A stretch of 57,623 nt of DNA, taken from positions 1-57,623 of the forward strand of contig PBDJ01000028.1 in the NCBI GenBank assembly GCA_002717365.1, in the 5' to 3' direction. Within the stretch, counting starts at the first letter, position 1. Every line of letters begins with the position of its first letter. Under the pieces are notes generated by a model that made no database searches, was not told the DNA's origin, and saw only the letters and a list, made by a program, of their open reading frames with translations. This document shows positions 41,842 through 51,062 of this stretch, one piece after another. This DNA comes from Acidimicrobiaceae bacterium. GTDB taxonomy: Bacteria > Actinomycetota > Acidimicrobiia > Acidimicrobiales > MedAcidi-G1. Both the position numbers and the translations under genes were made by a program.

Positions 41842-43221
41842 TCAGGTGCGGTGGGTAGCGGCGGCGGTTGCTGCCTCGGTTCCCGAACGGATACAGGCCG
41901 GGATGCCCACGCCGTAGCGGACTGCCCCGGCCAACACCACCCCGGGTGCTCGATCAGACAGGTCGCGGTCCACTTCGGCTATCCGCTTAGCGTGCCCGAT
42001 CGGGAACTGAACCAAAGATCGGGGCCATCGAGAAACCCGGAGGGCAGACGGTCGGGCATCAGCGTCCAGCGTGGTCGCCAAGTCGGCTAGAAGGGCCTCG
42101 CTCAGCGACCGGTCGTCCAGATCGGCGGGCCGATCATCATCGACCCGGCCGCACGAGACCCGCAGGACTGTGTGGTTCCCGTCATCCAAGTGGGACCACT
42201 TGCGGTCGGCAAAAGAGCAGGCGGTCATCAAGAGGCCCTCTGAACGACCAACCAGGAACCCGCTCCGGTCCTCGGGCGTTACTAGGTCGGCCCGCCGAAA
42301 GGCCACGGTGGCCAGCACCACCGAGGCGTGTACGAACTCGGCCAGGGTCCCAGCACCGTCGGGGGCCACCGGAGCCAACAGAGCAGCCGCCGCGTGGGCT
42401 GGAGTGGCCACCACCACGGCATCGGCGACTACAGCCCCGCTATCGGCCGTGCCGACCGCCCAGCCGTCGGGGACCCGGTTGAGGGACACCACCGGTGTAT
42501 TTCGGCGGACCCGGGCCCCGAGGCGTCCGGCTAGGGCTGCAACTAGCCGTTCCATCCCATCCCGGGGAGCGTTGAACACGGGAGCCGCCGGATCGACTGA
42601 CCGTTGGGTAGCCCGCAGTGAACCCAGCAGGCCGTCACCAGACCGGGCGGCAGCTAGTAGTTGAGGCGCCATGGTCGTACAGCTGAGGTCGTCGGCTCGT
42701 CCAGCGTTCACCCCGCCTAGGAGCGGGTCCACCAGTCGTTCGTGGACGGCGTCGCCCACGCAGGCACGAACCACGGCACCCACGCTGAGGTCACCGTCTC
42801 CGAGTGAGACGTCGGGATGACCGGCACCGGCCAATCGGTTTAAGTCAGCTGCGGCCAGGATTCCTGGGGCCACAGTCGACGGATCCAACGGAAGGCCGAG
42901 CACGTTGGGTGCCGGGAGGGGTCGTAGGACACCATCCAACCATAGGGAGGCCCGCCGGGCACTGGGGGCCACCAGCTCTTCGCCCAGACCCAGCTCAGCG
43001 CACAGGTCGGCCGCCCACGGCACCCGGACCAGGAAGGCATCAGCTCCCTCGTCGACCTCTAGACCGGTCCCCTCCAGAGGGCTAGTGGCCAAGGCACCGC
43101 CTACCCGTGGGCCAGCTTCCAGCACGGTGACAGTCAGCTCAGGGTGGTCGACAACTAGACGGTAGGCAGCAGTCAGGCCAGAGATACCGGCACCCACTAC
43201 GACGACCCGGGAACCGACCAC
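41842..43221 (-). CDS. cgoX: Protoporphyrinogen/coproporphyrinogen oxidase (HemY/CgoX type)
   Basis: This 459-residue FAD enzyme has a dinucleotide-binding N-terminus VVVVGAGISGLTAAYRL, an ADP-binding Glu (VTVLEAGPRVGGAL), and the conserved EVDEGADAFLVR. The C-terminal FAD motif is GVVLAGAVRYGVGIPACIRSGTEAA. HemQ/ChdC in the same window means its physiological substrate is most likely coproporphyrinogen III, as in Gram-positives. It lies 3 nt downstream of hemE in one operon. Confidence 0.9.
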   Translation of the reverse strand: MVGSRVVVVGAGISGLTAAYRLVVDHPELTVTVLEAGPRVGGALATSPLEGTGLEVDEGADAFLVRVPWAADLCAELGLGEELVAPSARRASLWLDGVLRPLPAPNVLGLPLDPSTVAPGILAAADLNRLAGAGHPDVSLGDGDLSVGAVVRACVGDAVHERLVDPLLGGVNAGRADDLSCTTMAPQLLAAARSGDGLLGSLRATQRSVDPAAPVFNAPRDGMERLVAALAGRLGARVRRNTPVVSLNRVPDGWAVGTADSGAVVADAVVVATPAHAAAALLAPVAPDGAGTLAEFVHASVVLATVAFRRADLVTPEDRSGFLVGRSEGLLMTACSFADRKWSHLDDGNHTVLRVSCGRVDDDRPADLDDRSLSEALLADLATTLDADARPSALRVSRWPRSLVQFPIGHAKRIAEVDRDLSDRAPGVVLAGAVRYGVGIPACIRSGTEAATAAATHRT

Positions 43222-43224
43222 CGG

Positions 43225-44265
43225 TCAACTGCCGTTCGGGTGGGCGTGGACCTGTTCTACGACCCGTTCTAGGATCGCCGGGTCGGTCTCCGGAAGCACC
43301 CCGTGGCCCAGGTTGAACACGTGGCCCGGATGTCCGCCGTTGCGGCGCAGGATGTCGGCCACCTCGGCCTCTACCACCTCAGCCGGCCCCAGGCACACCG
43401 CCGGGTCCAGGTTGCCCTGAAGGACAGCGTTGGGACCGAGCCGGCGGCGGGCCTCGTCCAGGGGTACCCGCCAGTCCACCCCGATCACGTCAGCTCCAGC
43501 GGTGGCCATGAGCGGGAGGATCTCCCCGGTACCGACCCCGAAGTGGATACGGGGTACATCCAGGTCTGCGAGCCCTTCGAAGATCCGGCGGCTGAATGGC
43601 AACACGTAGCGTTCGTAGGTCTGCGGACTCAGGGCCCCGGCCCAACTGTCGAAGAGCTGTATGGCCGATGCGCCGTTGGCCACTTGAGACCTCAGCGAGG
43701 CAAGGGCCATGTCGACCAACCGGTCCAGGAGGGCGTGCCAAAGCCCGGGATCACCTAGCATCAGGGCCTTAGTGCGGCCGTATGTCCGAGATGGTTTCCC
43801 CTCGATGAGGTACGAGGCCACGGTGAATGGCGCACCGGCGAAGCCGATCAGTGGAACCGACCCGTCGGCCACCACCCGACGGACCGTCTCCAGTACGTGG
43901 GGGGTGTCCTCCTCGGGCTCCAAGGGTCGCAGGCGCTGGAGGTCGGCGGTGTTCTCGAAGGGTCGGTCGACGACCGGTCCGATTCCCGGGTGGACCTCCA
44001 CGCCAAAGCCCACGGCGTGGGCTGGAACTACGATGTCAGAGTAGAGAATGGCGGCGTCAACCCCGTAGCGACGGACCGGCTGGAGAGTGATCTCGGCCGC
44101 CAGATTGGCGTCGGCGATGGCGTCCAGGATGCTCCCCGTTCCCCGGACAGCCCGGTACTCGGGAAGTGACCTTCCGGCTTGGCGCATGAACCACACCGGT
44201 GTCCGGTGGTGAGGTTCGGCCCGACAGGCGGCGAGGAACGGCGAATCGGCGTGCTGCTGACTCAT
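43225..44265 (-). CDS. hemE: Uroporphyrinogen decarboxylase
   Basis: HemE decarboxylates uroporphyrinogen III to coproporphyrinogen III. The N-terminal signature TPVWFMRQAGRSLPEYRAVR contains the substrate-binding Arg pair. DAAILYSDIVVPAHAVG contains the catalytic Asp. GFAGAPFTVASYLIEG and HPGHVFNLGHGVLPETDP are also canonical. The 346-residue length is standard. It overlaps the patatin gene stop as ATGA and is followed by cgoX. Confidence 0.97.
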   Translation of the reverse strand: MSQQHADSPFLAACRAEPHHRTPVWFMRQAGRSLPEYRAVRGTGSILDAIADANLAAEITLQPVRRYGVDAAILYSDIVVPAHAVGFGVEVHPGIGPVVDRPFENTADLQRLRPLEPEEDTPHVLETVRRVVADGSVPLIGFAGAPFTVASYLIEGKPSRTYGRTKALMLGDPGLWHALLDRLVDMALASLRSQVANGASAIQLFDSWAGALSPQTYERYVLPFSRRIFEGLADLDVPRIHFGVGTGEILPLMATAGADVIGVDWRVPLDEARRRLGPNAVLQGNLDPAVCLGPAEVVEAEVADILRRNGGHPGHVFNLGHGVLPETDPAILERVVEQVHAHPNGS

Positions 44266-45230
44266 GGGGCGACGCTATCCAGCAGCCGTCGGGCGGCCGC
44301 CGCCTCAGGTAGAGCGAGGCGGGCCAGAGTCGAGATCCGGGCCGCCTCGCACACCTCGGCCAGCCCGACGTCGGCCCGGTCATCTATCGGGCGTCGGGCT
44401 AGGTCAGTAGCCGTGGGCTCCAGGACCAGGACAGCCGCCCCCCGTTTCTTCACCGCCTCCACTTCTCGTCGCAGGGTCCGGCCGTGCCAGGTCCGGGCCA
44501 GCGAGCCAGTACCGCCCGCCGGCCCAGCTACTCCGCCTACCGTCTTGGACGAAGCCACCACGACCACGTCCAGGGCCAGAGCGGCAACTAGGTCGGCGTT
44601 GGTGGTGGAGTGCACCCCACCGTCGACCAAACGTCGGCCGTCGACTTCCACCGGGACGAACCACCCGGGGACAGCAGAGGATGCCTGGACGGCGGAGCCG
44701 ATGTCGATGTCGATATCGTCCCGACCGAGTACCACCCGGCGGCCTGAGTCCAGGTCCACAGCACAGATCCAAGTTGGGTGGTCGGGCCAGCGGGCGTAGT
44801 GCATCTCGCGCATTCGGGCAGCCAGGGAGGAACCATCGTGGGTGCCGACGGGGAGCAACCCGGCTAGGGGAACTACCGGCCGGGGCCGTCCGGTGGAGAG
44901 CAACTCGCGGACAACCAGCATCGGGTTGGCCGGAACCCGTCGGGCCGGTTGATCGGAGGGGTTCCTGAGGTTTAGCGGGGTCGTCACCCGGTCGATCAGG
45001 GCCTGCCCCTCGGCGGACAGCGGGGTGCGAGAATAGTAGAAGCAGTGATCGGCCGCCGAAAGCCCGGCCCGGAGACTGACCGCCGTAGAGGCCCCGGCCG
45101 AGGTCCCGACGACGACGTCGGCCGTTCTGGGATCCCAGCCTGTGGCCTCAGCGAGCGCGGCGAGGGTTCCAGCATGATGGGCGGCGGCATGGAGGCCACC
45201 GGCCCCGAGGACGAGCCCGATCGTGGTCAC
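44262..45230 (-). CDS. Patatin-like phospholipase family protein
   Basis: This 322-residue protein has a patatin catalytic dyad: the nucleophile elbow VVGTSAGAS (GxSxG) and the Asp of VDGGVHS. The N-terminal oxyanion loop reads LGAGGLHAAAHHAG, matching GGxR-type loops with His in place of Arg. It has no membrane segment. The GTG start at 45230 is the first gene of the patatin-hemE-cgoX operon. It may be a lipid acyl hydrolase. Its link to haem synthesis is not evident. Confidence 0.87.
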   Translation of the reverse strand: MTTIGLVLGAGGLHAAAHHAGTLAALAEATGWDPRTADVVVGTSAGASTAVSLRAGLSAADHCFYYSRTPLSAEGQALIDRVTTPLNLRNPSDQPARRVPANPMLVVRELLSTGRPRPVVPLAGLLPVGTHDGSSLAARMREMHYARWPDHPTWICAVDLDSGRRVVLGRDDIDIDIGSAVQASSAVPGWFVPVEVDGRRLVDGGVHSTTNADLVAALALDVVVVASSKTVGGVAGPAGGTGSLARTWHGRTLRREVEAVKKRGAAVLVLEPTATDLARRPIDDRADVGLAEVCEAARISTLARLALPEAAAARRLLDSVAP

Positions 45231-45321
45231 GGGGCCATCGTCGCATGTCGGGCGCGAATTCCCGACTCCGCGGTGGGGTGGCGCCTCTTCAGATCTCCAA
45301 GGTCAGGTGCCCTCCACCCGA

Positions 45322-45334
45322 TAGGATCGATCCT
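45322..45334 (+). promoter_or_regulatory. Candidate helD promoter box within a 12-bp palindrome
   Basis: TAGGAT (45322-45327) fits the -10 pattern used by many genes here. It overlaps AGGATCGATCCT (45323-45334), a perfect palindrome. A hairpin TTCGGG-N7-CCCGAA (45343-45361) follows in the roughly 70-nt leader before the helD ATG. The other bases of the 173-bp gap between patatin and helD hold no gene that I can see. Confidence 0.4.
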
Positions 45335-45403
45335 CGGCCGATTTCGGGCTTCAGCCCCGAAGCAGCCAAAAGGCACGGTCCACCGTCCTCCACAGGCTCG
45401 CTG

Positions 45404-47482
45404 ATGACCACCGAACACCCCGAGATGGATGCCGAACAGGCCTACGTCGACCACGCCTATGCGTGTCTCGAGTCCGCCCGCGACCGGGCCCTGGAGTTGA
45501 CCGCCATGGTCGAGGTGGGCCAAGGGGGCACCAACCAGGCCCGTTTCGAGCGTGAGGCCATCTGGGATTCGGTAGCCGCTCGTCTGGGGCGGTTGGACAC
45601 GGGGGATGCCGCGCTGGTTTTCGGTCGTATCGACCAGGAGGTCGAGGTCGGCGGAGGCCGCTTCTACATCGGTCGGGTCGGAGTCTGGGACGTCGACCAG
45701 GATCCGGTAGTCGTGGACTGGCGGGCCCCAGTCGCTGAGGCCTTCTACCGGGCCACCGGTCCAGTACCTATGGGCCTAGAGCGGCGCCGGCATCTGGTCA
45801 GCCGCGGTCGGGTCGTGGTCGGCATCGAGGACGAATTGTTCGGCGACCCGGAGAGGTTCCGGGACGGTGACGGAAGCCGCCTGAAGGGAGAGGGAGCCCT
45901 GATCGCCGCCCTCGAAACAGCCCGCACTGGTCGGCTGGGCGACATCATCGGAACGATCCAAGCTGAGCAGGACGACATTATCCGGGCGCCGTTGTCCGGC
46001 GTCCATGCCGTGCAGGGCGGACCGGGAACCGGAAAGACCGTGGTGGCTTTGCACCGGGCCGCCTACCTCCTGTACACCCACCGGTTCCCGCTAGAGGGAC
46101 AAGGCGTCCTGGTGGTCGGACCCAACAGGCTCTTTCTGGCCTACATCGAGCAGGTACTGCCGTCCCTCGGGGAGGCCGGGGTCCAGATGGCCACCCTCGG
46201 GGACATAGTGGGAGGAGTTCGGGTAGACGACCGTCGGGAGCAAGCAGAGGTGGGGCGCCTCAAGGGCGACCTACGCATGGTGCGGTTCGTTTCCCGGGCC
46301 GTCCGGACCCGCCAGCGGGCGCTGCGGACCGACCTTCGCATCGGCTACGGCCTGCAGTGGCTGGTCCTCCCGGCGGAGGAGTCCCAGCGAATCGTCGACC
46401 AGGCCCGGCGCCGGTACCGGACCCACAACGCGGCTCGGAAGTTCGTAGAGGCCGAGTTCTACGAGGCCCTGGTGGCCAGCGGTAGGGGCGATCTAGACCC
46501 CAAAGCCGTACGCGAGCGCCTGCGAGGTGAGTTGTCGGTCCGCGAAGCCCTGGAGTGGATGTGGCCAGTGCTGACACCAGCCCGATTGCTTAACGACCTA
46601 TTCGGATCCCGGGCCCTGATCCGGACCGCTGACCCGTCGCTCACCACCGAGCAGGTTGACGCCCTTTACCGAGAGCGGGTGAGTCAGCCCGACGACCTCC
46701 TGTGGACAGCATCCGACGCTCCGCTATTAGACGAGGCTCGGGCCGTCCTCGGAGCCCGTCCGGGGCGCAGCGAGGAGGACACCGTACGAACCTACGGACA
46801 CATCGTGGTCGACGAGGTCCAGGACCTGTCCCCGATGGATCTCCGAATGCTGGACCGCCGGTCCCTGAACGGCTCGATGACTGTGGTGGGCGACATCGCT
46901 CAGGCCACGGGCGCTTGGGCCCACAACGACTGGGAGGAGATCCTGCGTCACTTGCCAGATCGACACCCGCCCGTGCGCCATGAACTGACCGTGGGTTACC
47001 GGATTCCCGGACCGTTGATGGACGTGGCGGCCCGGGTCCTGACTGTTGCCGCACCGGACCTGGCCCCACCCCGGTCAGTTCGTGGTGACGGCGACCCCCC
47101 ACGGTTCGTAGCCCTAACTGGCGAACAGGCTGAGAAGCTGGACGGGCTGGCCGAGGTGGTCCGCAGCGAGCTAGAGGCGGTGGGCACCGGAAATCTGGCC
47201 ATCGTCACGACCGACTCCCAGGCTGCCGACGTCGAGGATGCCCTAGAACGGTTCGGAATCGCCTACGGCCGTCCGACCCGTCAGGGCCTGGACGCCCAGG
47301 TGGCAGTCGTCCCCGTTGGCTTGGTCAAGGGCTTGGAAGTCGACGGTGCCGTGGTTGTGGAACCGGCCCGTATGGTGCGAGAACACGCCCAGGGCATGCG
47401 GGCCCTTTACGTCGCCCTGACCCGGGCCACCAGACGGGTGGCCATCATTCATACTGAGCCATTACCCCGAGTCTTGGAATAA
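45404..47482 (+). CDS. helD: HelD-like RNA polymerase recycling factor (UvrD/Rep superfamily)
   Basis: This 692-residue protein belongs to the HelD branch of superfamily 1. It has a coiled N-terminal region (EQAYVDHAYACLESARDRALELTAM), Walker A GGPGTGKTVVALHRAAYLLYTHR and Walker B HIVVDEVQDLSPMDLRML. The last motif is RALYVALTRATRRVAIIH. HelD removes stalled RNA polymerase from nucleic acid with ATP and can act in rifampicin tolerance. I start at the ATG at 45404 because the upstream 53 codons look like intergenic DNA. Confidence 0.88.
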   Translation: MTTEHPEMDAEQAYVDHAYACLESARDRALELTAMVEVGQGGTNQARFEREAIWDSVAARLGRLDTGDAALVFGRIDQEVEVGGGRFYIGRVGVWDVDQDPVVVDWRAPVAEAFYRATGPVPMGLERRRHLVSRGRVVVGIEDELFGDPERFRDGDGSRLKGEGALIAALETARTGRLGDIIGTIQAEQDDIIRAPLSGVHAVQGGPGTGKTVVALHRAAYLLYTHRFPLEGQGVLVVGPNRLFLAYIEQVLPSLGEAGVQMATLGDIVGGVRVDDRREQAEVGRLKGDLRMVRFVSRAVRTRQRALRTDLRIGYGLQWLVLPAEESQRIVDQARRRYRTHNAARKFVEAEFYEALVASGRGDLDPKAVRERLRGELSVREALEWMWPVLTPARLLNDLFGSRALIRTADPSLTTEQVDALYRERVSQPDDLLWTASDAPLLDEARAVLGARPGRSEEDTVRTYGHIVVDEVQDLSPMDLRMLDRRSLNGSMTVVGDIAQATGAWAHNDWEEILRHLPDRHPPVRHELTVGYRIPGPLMDVAARVLTVAAPDLAPPRSVRGDGDPPRFVALTGEQAEKLDGLAEVVRSELEAVGTGNLAIVTTDSQAADVEDALERFGIAYGRPTRQGLDAQVAVVPVGLVKGLEVDGAVVVEPARMVREHAQGMRALYVALTRATRRVAIIHTEPLPRVLE

Positions 47483-47487
47483 CCGGA

Positions 47488-47505
47488 CTCCACCGAAGGG
47501 TGGAG
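47488..47505. terminator. Hairpin after helD
   Basis: CTCCACC-GAAG-GGTGGAG is a perfect 7-bp stem with a tetraloop, 5 bp after the helD stop and 29 bp before the end of the opposing permease gene. There is no T-tract, but it lies where a bidirectional terminator would be expected. Confidence 0.55.
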
Positions 47506-47533
47506 ACAGATCCGTTCTCAAGAGGCGGGGCTG

Positions 47534-50254
47534 TTATTCGTGGGAGATGGCGTCCAGCACGTTCAACCTTGAGGCACGTCTGGCCGGCAGGATGGCGGCG
47601 AGCATCCCGAACAGGCCGGACACCAGCAGGTAGTTAAACAAGCTTGTATAGGGGATCGAGACAATGTCGACGAACGTCTCGGGCAGGGCAGCGATTGCTG
47701 CTAAGCCAAAGAGGACACCCATGGCCACGCCGAGCAGGCCACCGAAGAGGGCGATGATGACGGCTTCCCAGCGGATCATTCGGCGGAGTTGTCGGCGGGT
47801 CATACCGATGGCCCGTAAGAGGCCAAGTTCTCGCGTCCTCTCATAGACCGACAAGGCCATCGTGTTGGTGATGCCCAACACGGCAATCATTAGCGACAGT
47901 CCAAGGAACACCTGAATTATCGACAGCAACTGGTCGAGTTGCTTCTCTTGCGAATCGCGGAATTCGGATCGATTCTCTACAACGACCTGTGGGTAGGCGT
48001 CGGTGTAGACCTCGATAGCAGTTCGAGAGGCGTCGTTGTCAGCGCCGACTGGGAACAGCACCGAAATCCAGCCAAGTGGCGCAGTCGGAAGGTACGAGTC
48101 AAAGACCGAGACGTCGACTACCCAGTTCCCCAGAAGGGTCGAGTCTTCAAAGATTGCTGCCACGGTCAACTCGATAGTCCGATTACCTGGGAATTTGGCT
48201 GCAACTGGATCACCGATGGTGAGCCCCAGGTCAGCTGCCGGGTCGACGTGGACCAGGACCCCATTGGTCCCGGCGTGGAACTCGGAGCCCTCGATCACCT
48301 GCAGGTTCATGTGATCGTCGAGGACTGCGAGGTCGGCGGCCACCACGTCCTTGAAGCTGTCGCCGATGTTTACTCCACCCAAAGTCCAGCGCATTGTCAT
48401 TGCTGACTTGACGAGGTCGGGTCTTTGAAAAGCTAGCTGCTGTAGGTCGGCCCCGAGTTCAGTGGAGAAGCCGGCCTGTGGGTTGAACGCGTCCCCATAT
48501 ACGAAGAGATCCGCCTCGACACTCTGATCCATAGTGCTGAGAAAGGTCGTTTTCACAGAGTCGCTTACCACTGCGGCGAGGCTTACCAGGGCGAGTCCGA
48601 TGGTCAGGGCTGCGGCGGTTGCCGCGGTGCGGCGCGGCGAGCGGCGAGCGTTGTCGGTCGCTAGTCGGCCTGGTATTCGGTACACCTTGCGGACGGGCCA
48701 CCCGAGCACGGCCGCAACCTGCCCAGTTATCGCAGGGCTAAGCAGATATACGCCTATGAACGCAGCGAGAGCGCCTCCTCCAATCGCGACCAGGATCAAG
48801 CGGGTGGACATTTCGACGGTCATCCCCGCGGCGAGGGCGCCAATACCGGCGACTGCCACTGCGCCACCTACCACAAGGCGCCGTCGCAGCCCCGTCGGGG
48901 TAAGTCGAAGGTCGTCTCGTAGGGCAGCGACCGGCGGAATCTTCCGAACGCGTCGTGATGGTCCGATCGCAGATAAGAGAGTGGCGCCTACCCCGACCAC
49001 CGATGCCACAACGATGGTCCGGGGTCGGATCGGGATCGAGCCGGGCAAATCTCCGAAGCCGATCTTGACAAGCACCCAACGGAGAAGAGCGGCCAGTAGG
49101 TAGCCGGCTAGTAGACCGAGTGCGCTTGCGACCACACCTATTACAACTGCCTCCAGCCTTACTGATCGGCTGATCTGCCGGCCGGTGGCTCCCAGCGCTC
49201 GGAGCAGGGCCAGTTCGCGAACTCGCTGCCCGATCACGATCGAGAACGTGTTGTTGATGATGAAGGCACTAACCACTACGGCGATAACTGAGAAACCCAG
49301 AAGGACCGAGGAGATGATGTTCAGAAATTGGTCGAAGTCACTCTGGTCCTCGGCGATCTTGGTGGCTGCTGTCACCACCTCTAACTCGACCTCTGCGAAA
49401 ATCGCTAGCTGGTTCTGTTGGTCCTCTGGAAGGGTTGAGAGAAAGGCTCGGAATTCGGCTGTCGCCATGTCGAGGCGATCCCGGATTGCGGTCATTACCG
49501 CAACCTCGTCCGTATCGTCCGCCAGGGCGATGGCGATCTCGTCGTAGACGCCAACCTTGTTGGCGACCTCCTGGGCAGTCTCTTCGTCGAACGCGCTGAT
49601 GTTGGCGCCGATGTTCTTGTTTTCGTCCGGGTCGCCGAAGTTGGCCGTTCCCACGAGGACAAATTGGCGGTTACCGATAGGTGCACTGACCGTGTACGTC
49701 TCGCCAATGGTGAACCCGTATTCGTCGGCCGTCATGGTGTCGAGGACAAACTCGCCGACGACGTTTGGGTCCGATATCGATCCGGTACGTAATGGGGCCC
49801 GACCGTCTGCAATGAAGAGTTGGCTTAGGTCCTCCAATGCGTTCCCGTAGTCGGCCCCGTCCGGTACTCCGTAGTTGAAGCCGAACTGCGGCGCTCCGCC
49901 GTTGGTGCCGATTGCCGCGAGTTCGCCGTTGTCGTCGGTGTACAGGGGGACCACATTCCAGCCCACTACCGACGGTCCCACGGACCGAATCCCGGGGACG
50001 TCCTGTATGAACCCAAGGACCTCCTCCGGTACGGGGAGCCGGTTGATTCGGTCGGCCCCTTCATCGATTGATGCCCGGACGACCAGGTCCAACTCGCCAC
50101 TGATGTCGGTAGCGAGCTCGTCAAAAGTGTCTCGGAGTCGGTCTGTGAGGAAGAACGACGTTGACAGGAATGCGACACCCAACACCACGGCCAGGGTCGT
50201 GAGGGCAAACCGCAGCTTGCGGCGCGTGATGTTCCGGAAAGTAAGTCGGAACAC
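47534..50254 (-). CDS. ABC transporter permease of the FtsX/MacB family, duplicated
   Basis: A 906-residue permease with two FtsX-type modules. After an N-terminal helix (ALTTLAVVLGVAFLSTSFFL) come a large extracytoplasmic domain and helices around FIINNTFSIVIGQRVRELALLRALGATGRQI. A second periplasmic domain follows, then ALSVYERTRELGLLRAIGMTRRQLRRMI with the last helices. The RELxLLRAxGxxRxQ signature occurs twice, as expected. It is coupled to the ATPase gene 4 nt upstream. These systems usually export peptides, lipoproteins or drugs or act as mechanotransducers. The substrate is unknown. Confidence 0.92.
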   Translation of the reverse strand: MFRLTFRNITRRKLRFALTTLAVVLGVAFLSTSFFLTDRLRDTFDELATDISGELDLVVRASIDEGADRINRLPVPEEVLGFIQDVPGIRSVGPSVVGWNVVPLYTDDNGELAAIGTNGGAPQFGFNYGVPDGADYGNALEDLSQLFIADGRAPLRTGSISDPNVVGEFVLDTMTADEYGFTIGETYTVSAPIGNRQFVLVGTANFGDPDENKNIGANISAFDEETAQEVANKVGVYDEIAIALADDTDEVAVMTAIRDRLDMATAEFRAFLSTLPEDQQNQLAIFAEVELEVVTAATKIAEDQSDFDQFLNIISSVLLGFSVIAVVVSAFIINNTFSIVIGQRVRELALLRALGATGRQISRSVRLEAVVIGVVASALGLLAGYLLAALLRWVLVKIGFGDLPGSIPIRPRTIVVASVVGVGATLLSAIGPSRRVRKIPPVAALRDDLRLTPTGLRRRLVVGGAVAVAGIGALAAGMTVEMSTRLILVAIGGGALAAFIGVYLLSPAITGQVAAVLGWPVRKVYRIPGRLATDNARRSPRRTAATAAALTIGLALVSLAAVVSDSVKTTFLSTMDQSVEADLFVYGDAFNPQAGFSTELGADLQQLAFQRPDLVKSAMTMRWTLGGVNIGDSFKDVVAADLAVLDDHMNLQVIEGSEFHAGTNGVLVHVDPAADLGLTIGDPVAAKFPGNRTIELTVAAIFEDSTLLGNWVVDVSVFDSYLPTAPLGWISVLFPVGADNDASRTAIEVYTDAYPQVVVENRSEFRDSQEKQLDQLLSIIQVFLGLSLMIAVLGITNTMALSVYERTRELGLLRAIGMTRRQLRRMIRWEAVIIALFGGLLGVAMGVLFGLAAIAALPETFVDIVSIPYTSLFNYLLVSGLFGMLAAILPARRASRLNVLDAISHE

Positions 50255-50258
50255 TTGG

Positions 50259-50999
50259 TCAGCCGCCGATGGCCTTGATTCGATCGAGAATACGGTCGGC
50301 GTCAGGGTTGGTCATCTCGTCGACGATCTGTCCATCAGCCAAAAACAGCACCCGATCGGCCATCGCCGCTGCTCCGGCATCATGAGTGACGACCACGAGC
50401 GTTTGGCCAAGGTCGTCTACGGCACCCCGTAGAAAGTCGAGAATTTCGCCACCAGTTACCGAATCGAGATTGCCGGTCGGTTCGTCGGCAAAGATAATTT
50501 CCGGCCTGCTCACCAGCGCCCGAGCTACGGCGACCCGTTGCTGCTGTCCCCCCGACAACTCGTCTGGCCGGTGTCGAAGACGGTCTTGAAGGCCAACCGT
50601 CTCGATGACGTTGACCACCCACGAGGCATCAGGCTTCCGACCTGCCAGGTCCAAGGGCAACGTGAGGTTCTCTTCAGCAGTCAGAGTGGGGATGAGGTTG
50701 AACGCCTGAAAGACGAACCCAACCTTGTCACGCCGCAAGAGGGTGAGATCGCGCTCGGAGAGGCTGCCGAGTTCCACATCGCCGATATGGACCGTGCCCG
50801 ACGTCAGGTCGTCGAGACCCGCGGAACAGTGCATGAGGGTGGACTTGCCGGAGCCCGACGGCCCCATGATGGCGGTAAACCTTCCCCGTTCGAATTCGAC
50901 ATCTACACCGTCCAGGGCACGAACTTCGGTATCCCCGGTTCCGTAGATCTTTGAGCCGCCCGACATGCGGGCTGCTGACACGATGGTCTGACTTGTCAT
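50259..50999 (-). CDS. ABC transporter ATP-binding protein (MacB/LolD-like)
   Basis: This 246-residue ATPase has Walker [14 protein letters not shown], signature [16 protein letters not shown], Walker [14 protein letters not shown] and the switch His in VVVTHDAG. The Q-loop is [18 protein letters not shown]. It starts at the ATG at 50999, 7 nt after a minus-strand TAGGGT box, so the message appears leaderless. It forms an exporter with the permease immediately downstream. Confidence 0.94.
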   Translation of the reverse strand: MTSQTIVSAARMSGGSKIYGTGDTEVRALDGVDVEFERGRFTAIMGPSGSGKSTLMHCSAGLDDLTSGTVHIGDVELGSLSERDLTLLRRDKVGFVFQAFNLIPTLTAEENLTLPLDLAGRKPDASWVVNVIETVGLQDRLRHRPDELSGGQQQRVAVARALVSRPEIIFADEPTGNLDSVTGGEILDFLRGAVDDLGQTLVVVTHDAGAAAMADRVLFLADGQIVDEMTNPDADRILDRIKAIGG

Positions 51000-51006
51000 G
51001 GGTTGG

Positions 51007-51016
51007 ACCCTAGGGT
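51007..51016. promoter_or_regulatory. Palindromic ACCCTAGGGT: shared -10 region of a divergent promoter
   Basis: ACCCTAGGGT is a perfect 10-bp palindrome. Read on the minus strand, TAGGGT ends 7 nt before the ATG of the ABC ATPase gene. Read on the plus strand, TAGGGT (51011-51016) ends 7 nt before a GTG at 51024. A single symmetric site could thus open in both directions. Confidence 0.55.
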
Positions 51017-51023
51017 CAGATCC

Positions 51024-51062
51024 GTGGCAAGGACTTGTTGTGTGGCGTGGCAGGGACCGTGA
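51024..51062 (+). CDS. Candidate leaderless 12-codon upstream ORF with Cys-Cys
   Basis: GTG at 51024 lies 7 nt after TAGGGT, the same spacing as other leaderless genes here. The frame encodes MARTCCVAWQGP and its TGA (51060-51062) overlaps the GTG of the acetyltransferase gene at 51059 as GTGA. Two adjacent Cys codons recall leaderless poly-cysteine leader ORFs that act as attenuators in mycobacteria, although only two Cys are present. No protein evidence exists. Confidence 0.4.
   Translation: MARTCCVAWQGP

Noticed and set aside
45245-45403. N-terminal extension of helD
   Set aside because: The 53 extra codons read like intergenic DNA and include a palindrome and hairpin; the HelD-type N-terminus starts after the ATG at 45404.
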